Shown here: positions 33,346 through 45,140 of the stretch, piece after piece
Position numbering within the stretch: position 1 is the first letter of the stretch
Layout of the letters: each line of letters starts with the position of its first letter
From: Panulirus ornatus
Lineage: Eukaryota; Arthropoda; Malacostraca; Decapoda; Palinuridae
Assembly: GCF_036320965.1 (NCBI RefSeq)
Contig: NC_092231.1
Coordinates: 1,133,197-1,197,196, forward strand
Reading direction: 5' to 3'
DNA length: 64,000 bases
The notes under the pieces: model-generated
What the model was told of the DNA's origin: nothing
The model's database searches: none
The model's input: only the letters and a program-made list of their open reading frames with translations
Translations under genes and position numbers: made by a program

Positions 33346-33939
33346 CGGGCATGGGGTTGAGATTCAATACATTTTGCTCTCGAGAAAGTAAGATTTTCTC
33401 ATCTCGGAAGTGAGATAAAAAAAAGTCGAGGTCACATGACACAAACAAGTCCTGATTATGTTGTGTGTGCACGACCATCCCTGCCCAGCCTTGCGTGCTC
33501 TCGCATGTCATCATCATCATCATCATCTCGCCTCTGCTGGAGCTACGCTATATGAGTGCTCGAGTAAGAACGCTGAGGCGCAGTTCCTGGCGTCTCACTT
33601 GGTCGTCCCTCAAGGCTGGAACTTGGTTCCCTTATATTTGTTTAAAGTTATGTTAAAAGTTTCAATAACGTCTTGAAACAGTAGTTACCGTACTATGTTA
33701 AAATGTTCAGAAGCAACAAAGTACAATGATTTGTTCTAAGATGCAGTTGCATGGTCGGTTATTACCATGTTTTTATTTATATTGTTGCTTTGTATTGTTA
33801 CTTTGTAATTTGTATTGTTAGGTGTAAACTCATATGCCGTCACATCCGGGGTCCCTGCTTAAAGAGCGAGGCGAGGACTCAAAACTGTATAAACCAGTTG
33901 TGAGGGAGACTTAGCTGGTTGGTGCTACGTCCAGAGCTG
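33346..33939. other. No gene; short (ATC)n at 33507-33525
   Basis: Unique-looking sequence containing six ATC/CAT units. No other feature. Confidence 0.5.
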
Positions 33940-34195
33940 TACCACAGACTGGTGGTCCAGTCTCTGGTACAGACTGATGGTCCAGTCCCTGGTACAGACT
34001 GATGGTCCAGTCCCTGGTACAGACTGATGGTCCAGTCTGTGGTACAGACTGATGGTCCAGTCTGTGGTACAGACTGATGGTCCAGTCTGTGGTACAGACT
34101 GATGGTCCAGTCTGTGGTACAGACTGATGGTCCAGTCTGTGGTACAGACTGATGGTCCAGTCTGTGGTACAGACTGATGGTCCAGTCTGTGGTAG
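33940..34195. repeat. 25-bp minisatellite, about 10 copies, each a hairpin
   Basis: GGTACAGACTGATGGTCCAG at 25-bp spacing. Within each typical unit ACAGACTG and CAGTCTGT are perfect 8-bp inverted repeats separated by ATGGTC. The first two or three units have CCAGTCCCT instead and lose the stem end. Confidence 0.95.
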
Positions 34196-35322
34196 ATAAC
34201 GTAGACAGTTTTTTTTTTTTCCAGGACAGACTCGCGGCCGTACAGCACTTGTTGATGCAGAAGGTAGGATGTGGAGTCTTTCCTCCATTTATCCTTCACT
34301 TTCCTTCTCGTTCACTTGATGAATTTGGTTTGGTTTTTCAATTCGGTGTTAATCTGAATCCATACTTGGCCATAATCATAACAACATCTAGAAAGCCGAC
34401 CCTCTAGGAGGCTGTAAAGGTAATATCTCAGGTAATGTCTGCCAGACATACCAACACCGCAGGAACCCTCGCCCATTTGCCTCAGAAGTACCAACATTAC
34501 CGAAGTGATTATCCATACTGCTCGGGCGTAACAAGAAGATTCTCCCATTTTCTCTGTACCCAAGATTACCAACTTTTAGGATACATCAGGAATGGTGAGA
34601 TGTTTTCATTAAAAGTATTCAACATGAAGCAAGGGGCGACTATCTCTAGTTTCCTAAATGAATGTTTACCATTTTCTTTCGACTTTTCGTTAGAATATTC
34701 ATGTTTATATTGCCTTACTCTCTGTTCTAAGACGTTGATACAGTGTTGATTACTTAAGTGTATTACTGATTAAGTTTGAAGCTCTGTCGTCACTCTCATG
34801 ATATTGGAAGTAGACTAAAGTAATCCTTTCCGTAGGATTCATTCTAACTGGTATAATTGGTAGTTCCCAGGAGGTGAATTACTCCTGTAGTCAAAGTGTA
34901 CATAATGCAAAGAAAACTGGGTGCGCTATACCTTATCTTATGATCAGAGTTGCGACGCATTTTTGCCTGTATTGTAAAGTGTCTTGTGAATCTGTTTGCT
35001 GTCATGGTTGGTGTGGTCAGTGTAGGTGTGGACGGCCAGGGTGGCAGGAGCAGTGTAGTGTTACACTGTGTTAGTTATACTGGAGGGTCAGGCTGAGTCA
35101 GGGGAGCGAGCCTCCATGACCAGTATACAGTTACCATCTGTCTGTTGTACTGGAGGAACGATATTGTCCCGGGTGGTAGCAGGGTGTACGAGACGGTGGT
35201 GTCTGGTTCCTACACGACCAGTGCCTGACCTGTAGTGACCTGAGCCGAGCTCCTGTAACCTGTGGACGGGTCTCCTGCCACACACGACCCAGAAAGGAAC
35301 CCTGGCCCTTCATACTTGCTGG
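34196..35322. other. No gene recognised
   Basis: About 1.1 kb of unique-looking sequence with a poly-T run at 34210-34220. Confidence 0.5.
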
Positions 35323-35327
35323 ACAAG

Positions 35328-35354
35328 GAGAGAGAGAGAGAGAGAGAGAGAGAA

Positions 35355-35421
<67 letters not shown>
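35328..35421. repeat. (GA)n followed by (AT)n compound microsatellite
   Basis: GA run of about 26 bp, a short A-rich joint, then an AT run of about 63 bp. Confidence 0.97.
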
Positions 35422-36701
35422 TAAGGCATTCATATTCCCACGACGTCTCAGCCAACGCAAATATGATAGAGTTGGATGTGCAAAAGCTTCATCTCGCTTG
35501 GAGGTTTGTGTACTAATAAAGATCAGCCAATTATTTACAGATCTGCGGCAAAGGTGAGAGGGAGGCAGACCTCGGCTAATAGATTTGGTCTGCAGGATTT
35601 AGAGATGATAATCAGGTCGCTGGCAGAGGGATTTAGCAAGTAGGAACTATTTAGGTGAGCATAGTTTCAGATCAAACAAAACTTCTTGGACGTCACCAAG
35701 AAAAGACAGGGATTGTGTATTCTGGTATTACCCGATGTGTACCTTGATACTGTCCTTACACAGTATTGATAAGGAAGTTAGGATTCTGGGGAAGCGTATC
35801 TTACCTGGAGTGAGTCACTAGATTATCAGTAGACATACGTAGGTCAGGTCGTGTTAACGCTGGATGAAGGTAATAAGTGGGGCTATTCCTGGTTTGTGTT
35901 CAGACCATTAGTATATTTACGTAAATTCTTTACCAAACTTAGAACAAACCATAACTGTAAATGTTTGCTGCTCTTACTGAAATCGGGTGATACAATGTGG
36001 AAAATGTTGCAACTAACCCAGAAAATATTGAGCAAGAATCAGAGAACTGATGATGAAATATAACCCTCACGAGTGTACAGTAATTGAAATAGGAAAAGAC
36101 GAGAAGACATCAGATCTTTACAGAACCCTCAGGCGATGACGACTGGTCGATCCTTGGCGATGATGACCGACCACTGGAGATACTGTGGGAAGGACATGCT
36201 GGCAAAGCTGAGGAAGTGAAGCCATATTGGTCAAGGTCAGGCTGTGTAGGTTGACTGGTAAAGCTGGGATGGTAGAAACTGGTCGAGCTGAGACAATGGA
36301 CACTTGAGTAACTGGTTGAGTTGCGGTGATGACAGATGACCGAAAGGTCGAGATACAGCGAGAGCAACTGGCTCACTAACAGCGAATCACTCGTCAAAAC
36401 TCGAGTGTTGTGGAAGTGAGGACATCACATGATGTAGTGGCCAGACTCTGACATGACAGAATATCCAGTAACTAAAGTCGCCGACAAATCAGACTATGAT
36501 GATGTCATTCGTGTCAGGTAGTGGAATGCTCTTCAGAGTCCTATTCTTTGGTCTTGAAAAATGTCAGATGTTTTGTGTGTGTTGAGGTAAGTAAAGGGAG
36601 ACAGGGGTGGAACAGACCTCAGGGGGATCGACCAGTAAGCGAGGACGGGTACGAACAGGTTCTTGATGCAGATATTGCCTTGGCTGACGAGAATTTTATA
36701 A
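35422..36701. other. No gene recognised
   Basis: About 1.3 kb with short open frames only. Weak ACTGGTCGA / GATGACGA motifs recur at 36130-36350 but no clear unit. Confidence 0.5.
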
Positions 36702-36728
36702 TTGTGTGTGTGTGTGTGTGTGTGTGTG
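36702..36728. repeat. (TG)n microsatellite
   Basis: TG run of about 26 bp. Confidence 0.96.
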
Positions 36729-37227
36729 AAGGAGACCTTTCTGGTAGTTCCTCGTGAGGGAGAAAGGTCGTAAGGTGACAGCAGGAAGGGTTTTGGTGTA
36801 AGGACTGGCTGAAGTTCTCAGCGCTTCTGGTATTGCAAAGAGGAGCGTTTTAGCCGAGGGCACATATGTGGTAATACACTCGAGGGGTTCGTTAGGAGAG
36901 AGAAAACGCTTCATGGGAAATAACTTGGAAAGTTGCAGTTGTACTGGATAAATATTTACCTGTAGATGTAGGCCAGGTGTTGGGCGAGGATGAGGAAGGC
37001 AGGGACTTGAAGCGTGAGCCATACCTGCTCCAGACACGTGATGGAGGAAGATACTCAAGTGTTGAGGCAGAACACACGAGGAGGTCGGGATCCTAGCCCA
37101 GAGGAATGACAAGGTCATAGATTGAGCAGAACACCAGGGACGAGGGATATCTAGAGTACTGATGTCTCTGAGTGTAGGTGGTTGTGTTACATCATGTCTT
37201 CATCTGATTATGAACTATTATACATAC

Positions 37228-37229
<2 letters not shown>
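36729..37229. other. No gene recognised
   Basis: Unique-looking sequence. No supported feature. Confidence 0.5.

Positions 37230-37275
<46 letters not shown>
37230..37275. repeat. (AC)n microsatellite
   Basis: AC run of about 46 bp. Confidence 0.97.
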
Positions 37276-37276
<1 letters not shown>

Positions 37277-37984
37277 GCAGGTAATGGTGATGATACAAAG
37301 GTGAAAAAAGTTGTTTTCAACCCCCACTAGATCTTTCATCCCAGATGTTGCCTGCATCACACGGTCGCAAGGCAGGTACTGTGGTTGAGAACAACGCAAC
37401 ACCGGTGATGACACTTTGATGATCAAGTCTTGTTATCAGAGAACTCGTGTGATCATTGGCTCTTAGGTGAGGAACTCTCTATCATACGTAGGTATTGTCC
37501 TGATGACCATGGCAAGGTCATCGTGGGGGGTTCAGGACGCCTCCTGCTGGAGTGGTCCGCTTTACTTGGGAAGACGTCACGGGGTGACGTCATCATAACA
37601 AGGAGTGGATCTGACTCGTCTGGGGGGAGGGAGGAGGAGGGAGGCGGGGGGGGGATCGTCTGGACTGAAATCACGTGAACCAGTCGTGGTCGAGGTGAAG
37701 TCATGGGAATCCTGGAATGAAGTAATGCTAACATAGCTAGAAGTCAGGACTGAAGTTCACGGAAGTTATGGTTGAAATCCTTGTAGTCCAGATAAAGTCA
37801 TCTGCCCTGCCAGGGTGAAGTTATCTTATTTGAAGTTACGTTACCAGACCAGGTTGTGTGTCACCACACTTCTCATGGTGAACTCCAAACACCATTACAC
37901 AGGGAATGATTCTACCGTTCTCCAAGGATTGAAGTCATCTCCCTCAACAGGAGAGAAGAAGTCATCATTTTAAGTCACGGATCT
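37276..37984. other. No gene recognised
   Basis: Unique-looking sequence with a G-rich patch at 37620-37655 (GGGGGGAGGGAGGAGGGAGG) that has quadruplex potential. Confidence 0.5.
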
Positions 37985-38053
37985 CGAGGAGGGGAGGAGA
38001 GGGGAGGGGAGGGGAGGAGAGGGGAGGGGAGGGGAGGAGAGGGGAGGGGAGGA
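37985..38053 (+). repeat. GAGGGGAGGG purine tract
   Basis: Units of GAGGAGAGGGGAGGGGAGGG repeat about three times at 23-28 bp. All purine, with many G4 runs. Confidence 0.9.
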
Positions 38054-38655
38054 TAGTTGAGGTCACCATTTTCGAGGGATAAGTCACTCGTACAGACGGA
38101 GAAGATGTCGCCAGTCTGAAGGAAGGTGTTGGACTTGCCAGTCTCGAGGGGGCGTTGGACTCGCTGATCCTGAACAAAACAAACAAACAAACCGGTCGAC
38201 CTAAAATCAGAGTGAAGCATTTTGTAAACCCCGACACCTGGTGGAGGTGTCACAGCTTAACAGTGGTCACTGCACGACAGTGTAAATGTCACTGCATGAG
38301 GGTTAAGGGTCATGACCCAGTACGTCACTGCAACAATGACTCTAGATTTTTCCCTCCATCATCCCAACAAATACACAAAGGTTCCCAGTCAATATGAGTC
38401 ACTCGTTCAGCTGTGATTGTTCTTCACAAGAAAAAAAGAACTTGACAGAAGAAAATTTCAATTATCGAATGATAGATTCCTGTTGATGAATACTATTTGT
38501 TGTATGATTTTTTTATGTTCAACTCTTTGATACCAGACAATTGATATATATTTGTTGAAGTAAATTGTTGGCGTTTGTTGCTGTCCAGGTCTTTCCACAT
38601 GATGCTAAACACCAGAGCCACTCGACTTTATCAATAACCCAGATATTGTGGCTTC
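38054..38655. other. No gene recognised
   Basis: Unique-looking sequence. No supported feature. Confidence 0.5.
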
Positions 38656-39395
38656 GATGTGCGCACCAAGTTCCCATGTGATGATGATGCGCACCAAGTT
38701 CCTATGTGATGATGGTGCGCACCAAGTTCCTATGTGATGATGGTGTGCACCAAGTTCCCATGTGATGATGATGCGCACCAAGTTCCTATGTGATGATGGT
38801 GCGCACCAAGTTCCTATGTGATGATGGTGCGCACCAAGTTCCTATGTGATGATGGTGCGCACCAAGTTCCTATGTGATAATGGTCCGCACCAAGTTCCTA
38901 TGTGATGATGGTGCGCACCAAGTTCCTATGTGATGATGGTGCGCACCAAGTTCCTATGTGATGATGGTGCGCACCAAGTTCCTATGTGATGATGGTGCGC
39001 ACCAAGTTCCCATGTGATGATGGTGCGCACCAAGTTCCTATGTGATGATGGTGTGCACCAAGTTCCCATGTGATGATGGTGCGCACCAAGTTCCTATGTG
39101 ATGGTGGTGCGCACCAAGTTCCTATGTGATGATGGTGCGCACCAAGTTCCCATGTGATGATGGTGCGCACCAAGTTCCTATGTGATGATGGTGCGCACCA
39201 AGTTCCCATGTGATGATGGTGCGCACCAAGTTCCTATGTGATGATGGTGTGCACCAAGTTCCCATGTGATGATGGTGCGCACCAAGTTCCTATGTGATGG
39301 TGGTGCGCACCAAGTTCCTATATGATGATGGTGCGCACCAAGTTCCCATGTGATGATGGTGCGCACCAAGTTTCCATGTGATGATAGTGTTAGGT
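38656..39395. repeat. 28-bp minisatellite, about 26 copies
   Basis: GCGCACCAAGTTCCTATGTG plus ATGATGGT. Variants are CCCATG for CCTATG and GTGCACC for GCGCACC. A GTGTGCACC marker at 39051 recurs with the same neighbours at 39247, 196 bp (seven units) away, showing block duplication. Nothing interrupts the array. Confidence 0.96.
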
Positions 39396-39780
39396 AATTC
39401 TCACGGTGCACCATTGAGCAATAACTGGTCTATGTCGGCCTCATGTGTTCTGGACGGCGCACGCCCTACGGTGAAGGGGTATTGAAAAGATTGGCCTGCC
39501 TGCCTGCCTGCCTGCCTTGGAGGGATGGAACACTGTTCCCTTCTGTTGTCGTCATAACAGAGGGATACAGACGCGTGATATGGAGACAGAGTAACTTTTG
39601 AATAAAATGATTTGTGTGGGAGAGATTTAGCATTCTGTGATACACTGTGATCAGGTGTGAGCACAGGAACAAGCCTTGTCATGATGGAGGCTACAGACAC
39701 TCAGATGAACAGATAATGTGGTAATTAAACTACATAACGTCCACTGATGACACAGCGACCACTCAGGGCATAGACAGAGT

Positions 39781-39781
<1 letters not shown>
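39396..39781. other. No gene; GCCT run at 39495-39516
   Basis: Short GCCT tetramer run in otherwise unique-looking sequence. Confidence 0.55.

Positions 39782-39830
<49 letters not shown>
39782..39830. repeat. (AC)n microsatellite, about 49 bp
   Basis: Pure AC dinucleotide run. Confidence 0.97.
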
Positions 39831-39832
<2 letters not shown>

Positions 39833-40129
39833 CAAGAAAAAGGCAAGGAAGCAGACCCACGAAAATAGATGCTCAAAAAACAGAGATGGACAGGGAGAGC
39901 AGTACACAGACACACAGGCTTACTCAAACACTGGCAATAATTAGCAAAAGCAAGTGAGGGAAAATTTTGGATATCATCTGTTCCATGTTTGCTCCTGGAA
40001 TTATGGAACACAAATATAAACTCTTTTTCCAGGCAGCGCGAGCCTTTTTGTATACATGGCAGTGAGGGTCCAGCCCGGGGCTGGTGAGGGGTTGCTCATG
40101 AGGTGCCTTTGTATCAGAGAGGAGTTGAC

Positions 40130-40320
40130 CCATGAGGTACCTTACGCTCTGTATCAGTACGGGTCTGCTCATGGGGTACCTTCCACATTGAACTGGTCAT
40201 GGAGTACCTTCCACATGGTACCGGTCATGGGGTACCTTCCACATGGTACCGGTCATGGGGTACCTTCCACATGGTACCGGTCATGGGGTACCTTCCACAT
40301 GGTACTGATCAGGAGCTGGC
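40130..40320. repeat. 28-bp minisatellite, about 5-6 copies
   Basis: GGTCATGGGGTACCTTCCAC then ATGGTACC, so each central unit has two GGTACC sites. Outer copies (40130-40190 and 40310-40350) are diverged. Confidence 0.92.
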
Positions 40321-40459
40321 CTGTGGGTGCATTCCACCCGGTACCATTGAGATGTTGTCAGGTATTCTCCCTCTGGGTGTCAGGGAGAGCTCGACCCGTT
40401 AGGTACTCTCCCACAGGGTGCCAGGGAGGGCCCAGTCTGCGTGGCGCCCTCCGGTTCGA

Positions 40460-41060
40460 TGCCAGCATGAATAAATTTGCACATCTTACATTAAACATTA
40501 TGTGCGAGGAGGGTAAAGATGCCACCTCTATCGGGAAAGTCAAATTAGGGTAGAATTTATTTGCCAGCGCGGAGTATTGGTTTGAAGTTTACCTTTTTAG
40601 CCCTGTAAATTTGCATCGCCCTCACCACCCTAATCCCCTGGGAGAATTTTTCGGCGTGGCAAATAACTTACATACATTAACATAATGCTGACATTAGCGT
40701 CCTAAGAAGGCAAGTTTTCTTCAAAGAAAAATGGGGGGGCCCACCTCTCCCCATCCCCCAAGACTTCTCTCTGCAAGACAGCAATTGAAAATTCTCCGTC
40801 CAACTTCTGGTATAAACGCGCGGCCAAGTAGAAACTTTCCAGGGGACGCCCCGCCGGCCTGGCCACCAGGGGACTTGGGCTTACCTTCTTTTGGTCCAAG
40901 TTTTCTCAGAAATGTTCAGCCCATAAATGTTTCACGTTCTTACTAGAGGGCAACGGATGTAATCTCGAAGCATTTCATGTATGCTAAACATTTCGAAATT
41001 AAAATCTGATCTTGAACAGAATGTAGGTGGGTATGGAAGATCGCCTCCCAGCCTGGGGCG
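40460..41060. other. Unique non-repetitive stretch, no gene seen
   Basis: No repeat or low-complexity sequence for about 600 bp, unusual here. Composition shifts from AT-rich (40480-40720) to a GC-rich patch around 40820-40880. No reliable open frame. Confidence 0.45.
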
Positions 41061-41658
41061 TATGTACACTGGAAGCTTCCGCGGGAATATTAACTAACAC
41101 GTAAGTTTGGTTATGGTAGTGTACAGGGAAGGTAAGGAAGGGGTCGAGTGGTGGGTACTAGACAGTGCCCCTTGCAGGGAGGGGGGGGGGGGGGGCGCAG
41201 CAACGGGCGGTGGTGAGCGCTCCTTTCAAGCCTTCTCGACTCGACTCAGAATTCGAAGCAGTTCGGATTTTCTCTTGCACATATCTACGATTTTCTCGTG
41301 CATGTCAACCATTTTATACGATGTGTTTTATCCGACTTTTATGAAACGAACTTTTATCTGTACATGTTTTGTAAATACGAGCTTTCTCTCATGACTTACT
41401 CTGATACGTTTGCAAATCTTGCAATTTTAACACTTATGAATCTTCAAAAAGATAGAATATCTTCAAATTGTTTTCTGGTATTGGTCTCCTATCATATTTT
41501 CTCTCACTGTTTTGTTCTCATACGATAAGGTGACGTGTGTCTGCTGTTGTTGTTCTTATTTTTATCTCAACTCCTTCAGCGTGACGACACAACCCATACC
41601 TGACCATACATCCCTGATTTTTGAGACCTTCAGCCGCACAGTTGTGCTGCACCTTACC
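41061..41658. other. No gene; poly-G run at 41180-41196
   Basis: A G-rich run followed by unique-looking AT-rich sequence. TTTTCTCGTGCATGTC-like motifs recur loosely at 41268-41320. Confidence 0.5.
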
Positions 41659-42690
41659 TTACGTATGCCTTACACTGGGCTCGGAGGTCTTCTGTCCCCA
41701 CAGCCTCTCGGCCAGGCTGTTGAGGCCGCGATTTGTTGGCCCAGGTAACCACCACATCCTTTCTTGGTCGTTCGTGTTCCTATTCGCTGGTGGGAATGTG
41801 TTAAACAATCTTGGGCGTCGGATGTTTACATTCGTTTCTTTTATTTGACTTTTCCCAGTGTCTGAGTGCCGTGGAAATAGTTCACAGTCTTCCATGCCTT
41901 CGTGGCGGTGGGGAACAGTTCTTTAATGCACGTTTGTGACCATTTCCTCCAGGGTTTACCAACAGTAAATTATGATACACGTCTCCCTTCTACCCTGCAG
42001 AGAGTACAACCTCATTGTTTTCAGTCGATCCCGGTAGTTCAGATCCTTGACAATGTCAATACGAGCTGTAAAACATCTTTGCCAATTTCTAGTTCTGTCA
42101 TATTGCCCGCCCTGAGAGGTGATGTCGGCACACAGCAATATTCTGTCTGGGGGAATATTGGTGCTTGAAGGCAGACTATCACACTAATCCGTGAGTTTCT
42201 GTTCTCTTCCACAATAACAGACAATCTCGTCGAGACCCAGTGATCTGTTGCTGTATAAATTCATTTGTATTAATTTGTATTTGTCTTGAGAGTCAGTAAA
42301 TTACAGTCTACAATCTTGTGGAAGAAACGGCTGTTGGTCTGTTGTGTTCGCTAAAGGGAAGGTGGTTAACCATTATAGCTCCCAGGTCTTTTACATTGTT
42401 CTTTCGGAGAATGGTGGTGGTGGCAGTTCCAGTCCAGTTTTCTATACTGCTTTTTAATCCTTCACCTCCGCCACAGCGGAGAAGGTGGAACGTTTAAACA
42501 TTAAAAATGTACCATTTTCTGTGGCCCACCGAAGAAAGACGTGGTATAGTCCTGTATGCAACGTTGTAATGTCTTCCATTGATGAATTTTCCTCTTTTAA
42601 TCTGGTGTCATCGGCCAAGGCTGATGTGAAACTGTGGCTTGTGTTTGTCTTTTTGTTGTAAATCATATCGAGACAGCGGAGGTACAAGTA
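41659..42690 (-). pseudogene. Decayed CR1-like RT (palm to C-terminus)
   Basis: Minus-strand blocks appear in the right order. LADDTRL (42607-42618 encode LADD) with LRWATENGTFLMF is the RT palm and following helix. NNVKDLGAIM at 42371-42400 is the VKDLGV block. WVSTRLSVIVEENRNS and TEYCCVPTSPLRAG lie at 42110-42240. CFTARIDIVKDLNYRDRLKT then MRLYSLQGRRE lies at 42000-42080. The catalytic FADD reads LADD. At least two frameshifts and several stops separate the blocks. The 5' part is cut exactly where a 25-bp array begins. The 41659-41895 portion is assigned with less certainty. Confidence 0.78.
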
Positions 42691-43016
42691 TTGAGAGACA
42701 GCGGAGGTACAAGTATTGAGAGACAGCGGAGGTACAAGTATTGAGAGACAGCGGAGGTACTAGTATTGAGAGACAGCGGAGGTACAAGTATTGAGAGACA
42801 GCGGAGGTACAAGTATTGAGAGACAGCGGAGGTACAAGTATTGAGAGACAGCGGAGGTACAAGTATTGAGACACAGCGGAGGTACAAGTATTGAGAGACA
42901 GCGGAGGTACAAGTATTGAGAGACAGCGGAGGTACAAGTATTGAGACACAGCGGAGGTACAAGTATTGAGAGACAGCGGAGGTACAAGTATTGAGACACA
43001 GCGGAGGTACAAGTAT
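42663..43016. repeat. 25-bp minisatellite, about 14 copies
   Basis: GACAGCGGAGGTACAAGTAT at 25-bp spacing with GAGA or GACA variants. The last unit runs into the CR1-like RT remnant without a gap. A homogeneous array: only one or two variant positions. Confidence 0.96.
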
Positions 43017-43061
43017 ACTTCTTATGGGAAACGAGAATTTGGTCTTCAACCGTACCTGAGA

Positions 43062-43212
43062 GCACCGTCGTGCTGTACAGTCGTCCTCTCGTGGTGTACA
43101 GTCGTCCTCTCGTGGTGTACAGTCGTCCTCTCGTGGTGTACAGTCGTCCTCTCATGATGTACAGTCGTCGTGTCGTGGTGTACAGTCGTCGTGTCGTACT
43201 CAGGGTCAATTA
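43062..43212. repeat. 21-bp minisatellite, about 6-7 copies
   Basis: TCGTGGTGTACAGTCGTCCT at 21-bp spacing. The edges (CACCGTCGTGCTGTAC; CGTACTCAGGGTC) resemble the arm of the dispersed palindromic family, so this may be another expansion from it. Confidence 0.85.
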
Positions 43213-43431
43213 CTTTGACCGTTAGCTGAGCGGACAGCTGTACGTTCATATCTTTTGGTTGAGAGGATTTAATTTGTACTGTGACGTCAACTGATATTGA
43301 GATCACAGTTGAAACTGTTCAATACCACGTAGCTTCCGTGATACTTCTGTCTACACTTGAATGAAAGGAAACAATTATCTGAGCGATGATCCGGTCAACA
43401 GAGTGGACAACATGTTGCTTGTGTAAGAAGA

Positions 43432-43580
43432 GAACAGATGTTCGTGTTGTGCAAGAACAGAGAACAGGTGTTCGTGTTGTGCAAGAACAGAGAACAGGTG
43501 TTCGTGTTGTGCAAGAACAGAGAACAGGTGTTCGTGTTGTGCAAGAACAGAGAACAGGTGTTCGTGTTGGGGAGGAATCC
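43432..43580. repeat. 30-bp minisatellite, about 4.7 copies
   Basis: GTGTTCGTGTTGTGCAAGAA then CAGAGAACAG, nearly perfect. Confidence 0.94.
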
Positions 43581-44190
43581 AGTTTTCTGTTCTTGCACAC
43601 ATGAGACGTCGGCCACCTTTTTGAGGGGAACAACGTTCAGAGCATCGTTTCCTCTCGCTCAGCTGTACACAGTGATATCATAGTCTTGCGTGACGTTAAG
43701 TAATGAGTTTCTTCTCAGAACACTTCGGCATTCAGCATCCTCATGAGGGAATGTTAACGAGGACATTCAGTGTATGTACTCACTCGATAATGTCTTTGTG
43801 GTAGATATTATTTGACTGTGTACCACATGTTGGTGTATCTTTACAACAGAACAATACAGAGTAAAAGTAGCTTTGGAAACTTTCGGTGTAACAGACCAAA
43901 GAATATCCTAATCGTATTATTTGTGGCGTTAAAGTCTCTGAAATATTTTGTTTTTCCCAGTAACTATGACCTGGCACATTTCAATAGACACGTCTTTCAC
44001 TTCCTCCAAAATTCGTAAATACTTTCCCTTGTCTTTTCCGTTTCATAATTCTCTATATTTCAATTAAGGCCCGGCCTTGATGTGGACTTTCGTCCGTGAC
44101 TGAAGCCTTAACATAAGAATCATTTTACCATCTAGTTATGCCTGTCAGTCAAGTCTGGTGAGGTCTTCCAGAAATCAGAGCAAACATTTA
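43581..44190. other. No gene; possible SINE-tail-like motif at 44060-44110
   Basis: TTAAGGCCCGGCCTTGATG and GACTGAAGCCTTAACAT resemble the GGCCTTAATCAAGGCC part of the SINE body at 22106-22140. Otherwise unique-looking. Confidence 0.4.
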
Positions 44191-44718
44191 TCAAGTTAAA
44201 CATACCATATGTTTCAGCTTATTTATTTCTTCATCGGAATTAAGATAATTACTGTTTGTGATTGAAGGAAACGCTTGACACTTGTTGATCAGTTGTTGAG
44301 AGGAGGCTAAGAGCACCAATTCATCAGCATAACTTGGACTCTTAAAGGAAGCGTTTGTTACAAGACATCCAACATTATCCCCCAAGCAGAAGTAACATTG
44401 AAATCGTAAACAAAAAAATCATATGGGATGCCACCTTGTTGGATCCAAGTAGACGGTGTGAACGCTTGTAATTAAGCATTTCCCTACTGAATTAGCAACA
44501 TAATGCAAAACTGTGCAAAAACCAGGAAATCTACAAGGTATTATAGTGGCTTTTCTTCTAACACTTTCAAAAATGCTTCCAAAAACTCGCGCTATCAAAT
44601 GCATTTTTTGTTTGCACGTGATAAGAACAAGAATATTCTTTCGTTTCAAGACTTTAGATACACATATCTTTGTGATACGTTGTGAATCTGAATTCATGAT
44701 TCGTGGATTATGTCCCAC
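44191..44718 (-). pseudogene. RT palm remnant of a second non-LTR lineage
   Basis: The minus-strand frame 44191-44385 reads GDNVGCLVTNASFKSPSYAD then ELVLLASSQQLINKCQAF. This is the RT pattern GCxVxxxxxxxxxYADDLVLLAPS with YADD changed to YADE (44320-44331), losing a catalytic aspartate. Upstream (44390-44718) is an open frame with weaker resemblance to the RT fingers; a frameshift separates the two. The lineage differs from the CR1-like and RTE-like copies. Confidence 0.55.
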
Positions 44719-44984
44719 ATATTATATTCCAGATTTTTAATGTTATGGCGGTGGATATGAAAGCGAGGCTTCAAGATTCAGAAACTTTCATTTTGTTCCT
44801 CAGGAGATATTAAGGTCATATTTAGTTATTTTATTATGCAGTTTGCAGATAAGCTTAGCTAAAGTGCAAGGCTGACTGGAGCTTGGTTGCATGTTTTCTG
44901 AAGACTCGATCGTTACTCACAATGTCATTGCCAAAGAATCTTTGCGGTGTAACCTTAAACCCTGGTGTACGTTGACACAGTCCT

Positions 44985-45140
44985 TATGAATTGAACGGTA
45001 CGAACCGCTTAAGCACGACGGTGCGACAGACCCTCGGGTATGCAGGTCGTACTCAAGGGTCGTGCTGTCGTGCACAAAGGTTATGCTTTTGTGCTCCAGA
45101 GGTTGTGACCCGGTTCACTGACCTTCTATGACCCAGGTTT
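44985..45140. repeat. Dispersed GTACGACCCTTGG family, rearranged copy
   Basis: GAACGGTACGAACCGCTTAA, GCACGACGGTGCGAC, CCTCGGGTATG, then GTACTCAAGGGTCGTGCTGT and CGTGCACAAAGG. Left and right arms are both present but the middle is deleted. Confidence 0.6.

Noticed and set aside
40056..40553. 165-codon open frame with His/Gly/Thr/Met repeats
   Set aside because: The repeats come from the 28-bp array with GGTACC sites; flanking residues match nothing I know.
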